Below are positions 63,081-64,000 of a stretch of 64,000 nt of DNA, in pieces. The notes under the pieces are model-generated. The model saw only the letters and a program-made list of their open reading frames with translations. It searched no databases and was not told the DNA's origin. How positions within the stretch are numbered: the stretch's first letter is position 1; each line of letters begins with the position of its first letter. Where the stretch lies: positions 2,232,001 to 2,296,000 of the forward strand of contig NZ_CP036525.1 in NCBI RefSeq assembly GCF_007741535.1. Direction: 5' to 3'. Source of the DNA: Rubripirellula lacrimiformis (GTDB taxonomy: Bacteria > Planctomycetota > Planctomycetia > Pirellulales > Pirellulaceae). The position numbers were made by a program, and so were the translations under genes.

Positions 63081-64000
63081 ATGAAATCAACTGATGCCGC
63101 AGAGGCGAATCTAAGCGACGGTCCACCGGAAGAATTGACGGGCCAACGTATCGTTGTTCTCGACTTCGGTTCCCAGTACGCCCAACTGATTGCCCGTCGG
63201 GTGCGCGATCAGAATGTCTACTGCCAGATCCTCCGGCACGACATCACCGCCCAGCGGTTGGCCGAACTGGCGCCCAAGGGGATCATCCTGTCGGGTGGTC
63301 CGTCCAGCGTGTATGCCGACGGAGCGCCGAAGTGCGATCCCGAGCTGTTCAAGCTGGGGATCCCCGTCTTGGGCATCTGTTACGGGATGCAGTTGACCTG
63401 CGAAGCGTTGGGCGGAAAGGTCGACAACGCCCCTTCACGCGAATACGGCCCGGCAAAATGCAAAATCAGCCAACACGAAGGATTGTTCGGTGATCTGCCG
63501 GATGAAATCGATGTTTGGATGAGCCACGGGGATCAGGTCAGTTCGATCAGCGATACGTTCGAAACGTTGGCTTCGACGCCAACCTGTCCGTACGCCGCGA
63601 TCCGTCACCGCAGTCTGCCGGTGTTCGGAATCCAGTTTCACCCCGAAGTGACTCATACGCCGCTGGGCGGAAAGTTGCTGGAGAACTTTGTGGTGGGCGT
63701 CTGCGGCTGCGAGCCATCTTGGAAACTCGGCGACTTTGCCGATGCCGTCATCCAGCGTGTTCGGGAACAGGTCGGCAATCGACGCGTGATCTGTGGTCTT
63801 AGCGGGGGTGTCGATTCGTCCGTGGTGGCGGCGCTGCTTTACAAAGCGATCGGTCCCCAATTGTCGTGCATCCTGGTCGATAACGGCCTGCTACGCAAAA
63901 ACGAACAACAGTTGGTGATCGACGAATTCACCAACCACTTCAAAGCCGATCTGCGAGTGGTCCAAGCCGAAGATCGTTTCTTGGCGTCGTTGGCGGGGGT
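63081..64000 (+). CDS. guaA: GMP synthase, 5' part
   Basis: 306 residues are visible and the frame runs off the window. Glutamine amidotransferase class I domain: nucleophile Cys100 (LGICYGMQ) and [15 protein letters not shown] with His and Glu. Start of the ATP-PPase domain at [18 protein letters not shown], then DNGLLRKNE. An N-terminal extension of about 22 residues precedes [20 protein letters not shown]. Converts XMP to GMP. Gene is complete only outside the window. Confidence 0.95.
   Translation, partial: MKSTDAAEANLSDGPPEELTGQRIVVLDFGSQYAQLIARRVRDQNVYCQILRHDITAQRLAELAPKGIILSGGPSSVYADGAPKCDPELFKLGIPVLGICYGMQLTCEALGGKVDNAPSREYGPAKCKISQHEGLFGDLPDEIDVWMSHGDQVSSISDTFETLASTPTCPYAAIRHRSLPVFGIQFHPEVTHTPLGGKLLENFVVGVCGCEPSWKLGDFADAVIQRVREQVGNRRVICGLSGGVDSSVVAALLYKAIGPQLSCILVDNGLLRKNEQQLVIDEFTNHFKADLRVVQAEDRFLASLAG

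Overview
The window reads as chromosome of a Pirellulales-type planctomycete (Rhodopirellula-like). Pointers are a DUF1559 protein with a prepilin-type N-terminus, a PEP-CTERM protein, a small YTV-repeat protein, many short membrane proteins with an N-terminal NPY-x-P motif, a bacterial MfnB (H4MPT/methanofuran C1 chemistry), and McsA/McsB arginine kinase genes. Species cannot be fixed from the sequence alone.

Region 1 (1-10.6 kb) is conserved chromosome: the 3' part of a HlyD-like membrane protein, an RF-1-type GGQ protein, a secreted FAD oxidoreductase overlapping a NosR-like flavin/iron-sulfur membrane protein, convergent mfnB, ribonuclease D followed by a four-copy ~130 bp tandem repeat, mntR, and a DUF1559 gene with a small coupled partner.

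Region 2 (10.6-39.2 kb) is accessory. It holds about 30 short genes, nearly all on the + strand, mostly membrane, secreted or lipoprotein products of unknown function and several visibly broken (a WD40-like pseudogene, frameshifted or truncated pieces). Many are separated by 60-110 base imperfect inverted repeats with shared sequence, often ending in GTTATCC/GTTATTC, GTTGAAC or AACGTTC. This layout resembles an integron gene-cassette array without a visible integron integrase (CALIN-like). The only transposon genes are an IS3-family element on the - strand and three decayed IS91/tyrosine-recombinase remnants. One methyltransferase gene is clearly more AT-rich than its surroundings.

Region 3 (39.2-64 kb) is again housekeeping: pyruvate dehydrogenase E1 and E2 (aceE-aceF), an SDR protein that lacks the catalytic Tyr, a membrane protein, trpE, mcsA-mcsB, an ECF sigma factor, a five-gene pseudopilin cluster, astD-astB (succinylarginine pathway), a nitrilase-family amidase, soluble transhydrogenase (sthA), a dicarboxylate/amino-acid symporter, transketolase, surE, and the 5' part of guaA running off the end.

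No rRNA, tRNA or CRISPR array was recognised. All family names come from motif recognition by eye; no database search or structure prediction was run.
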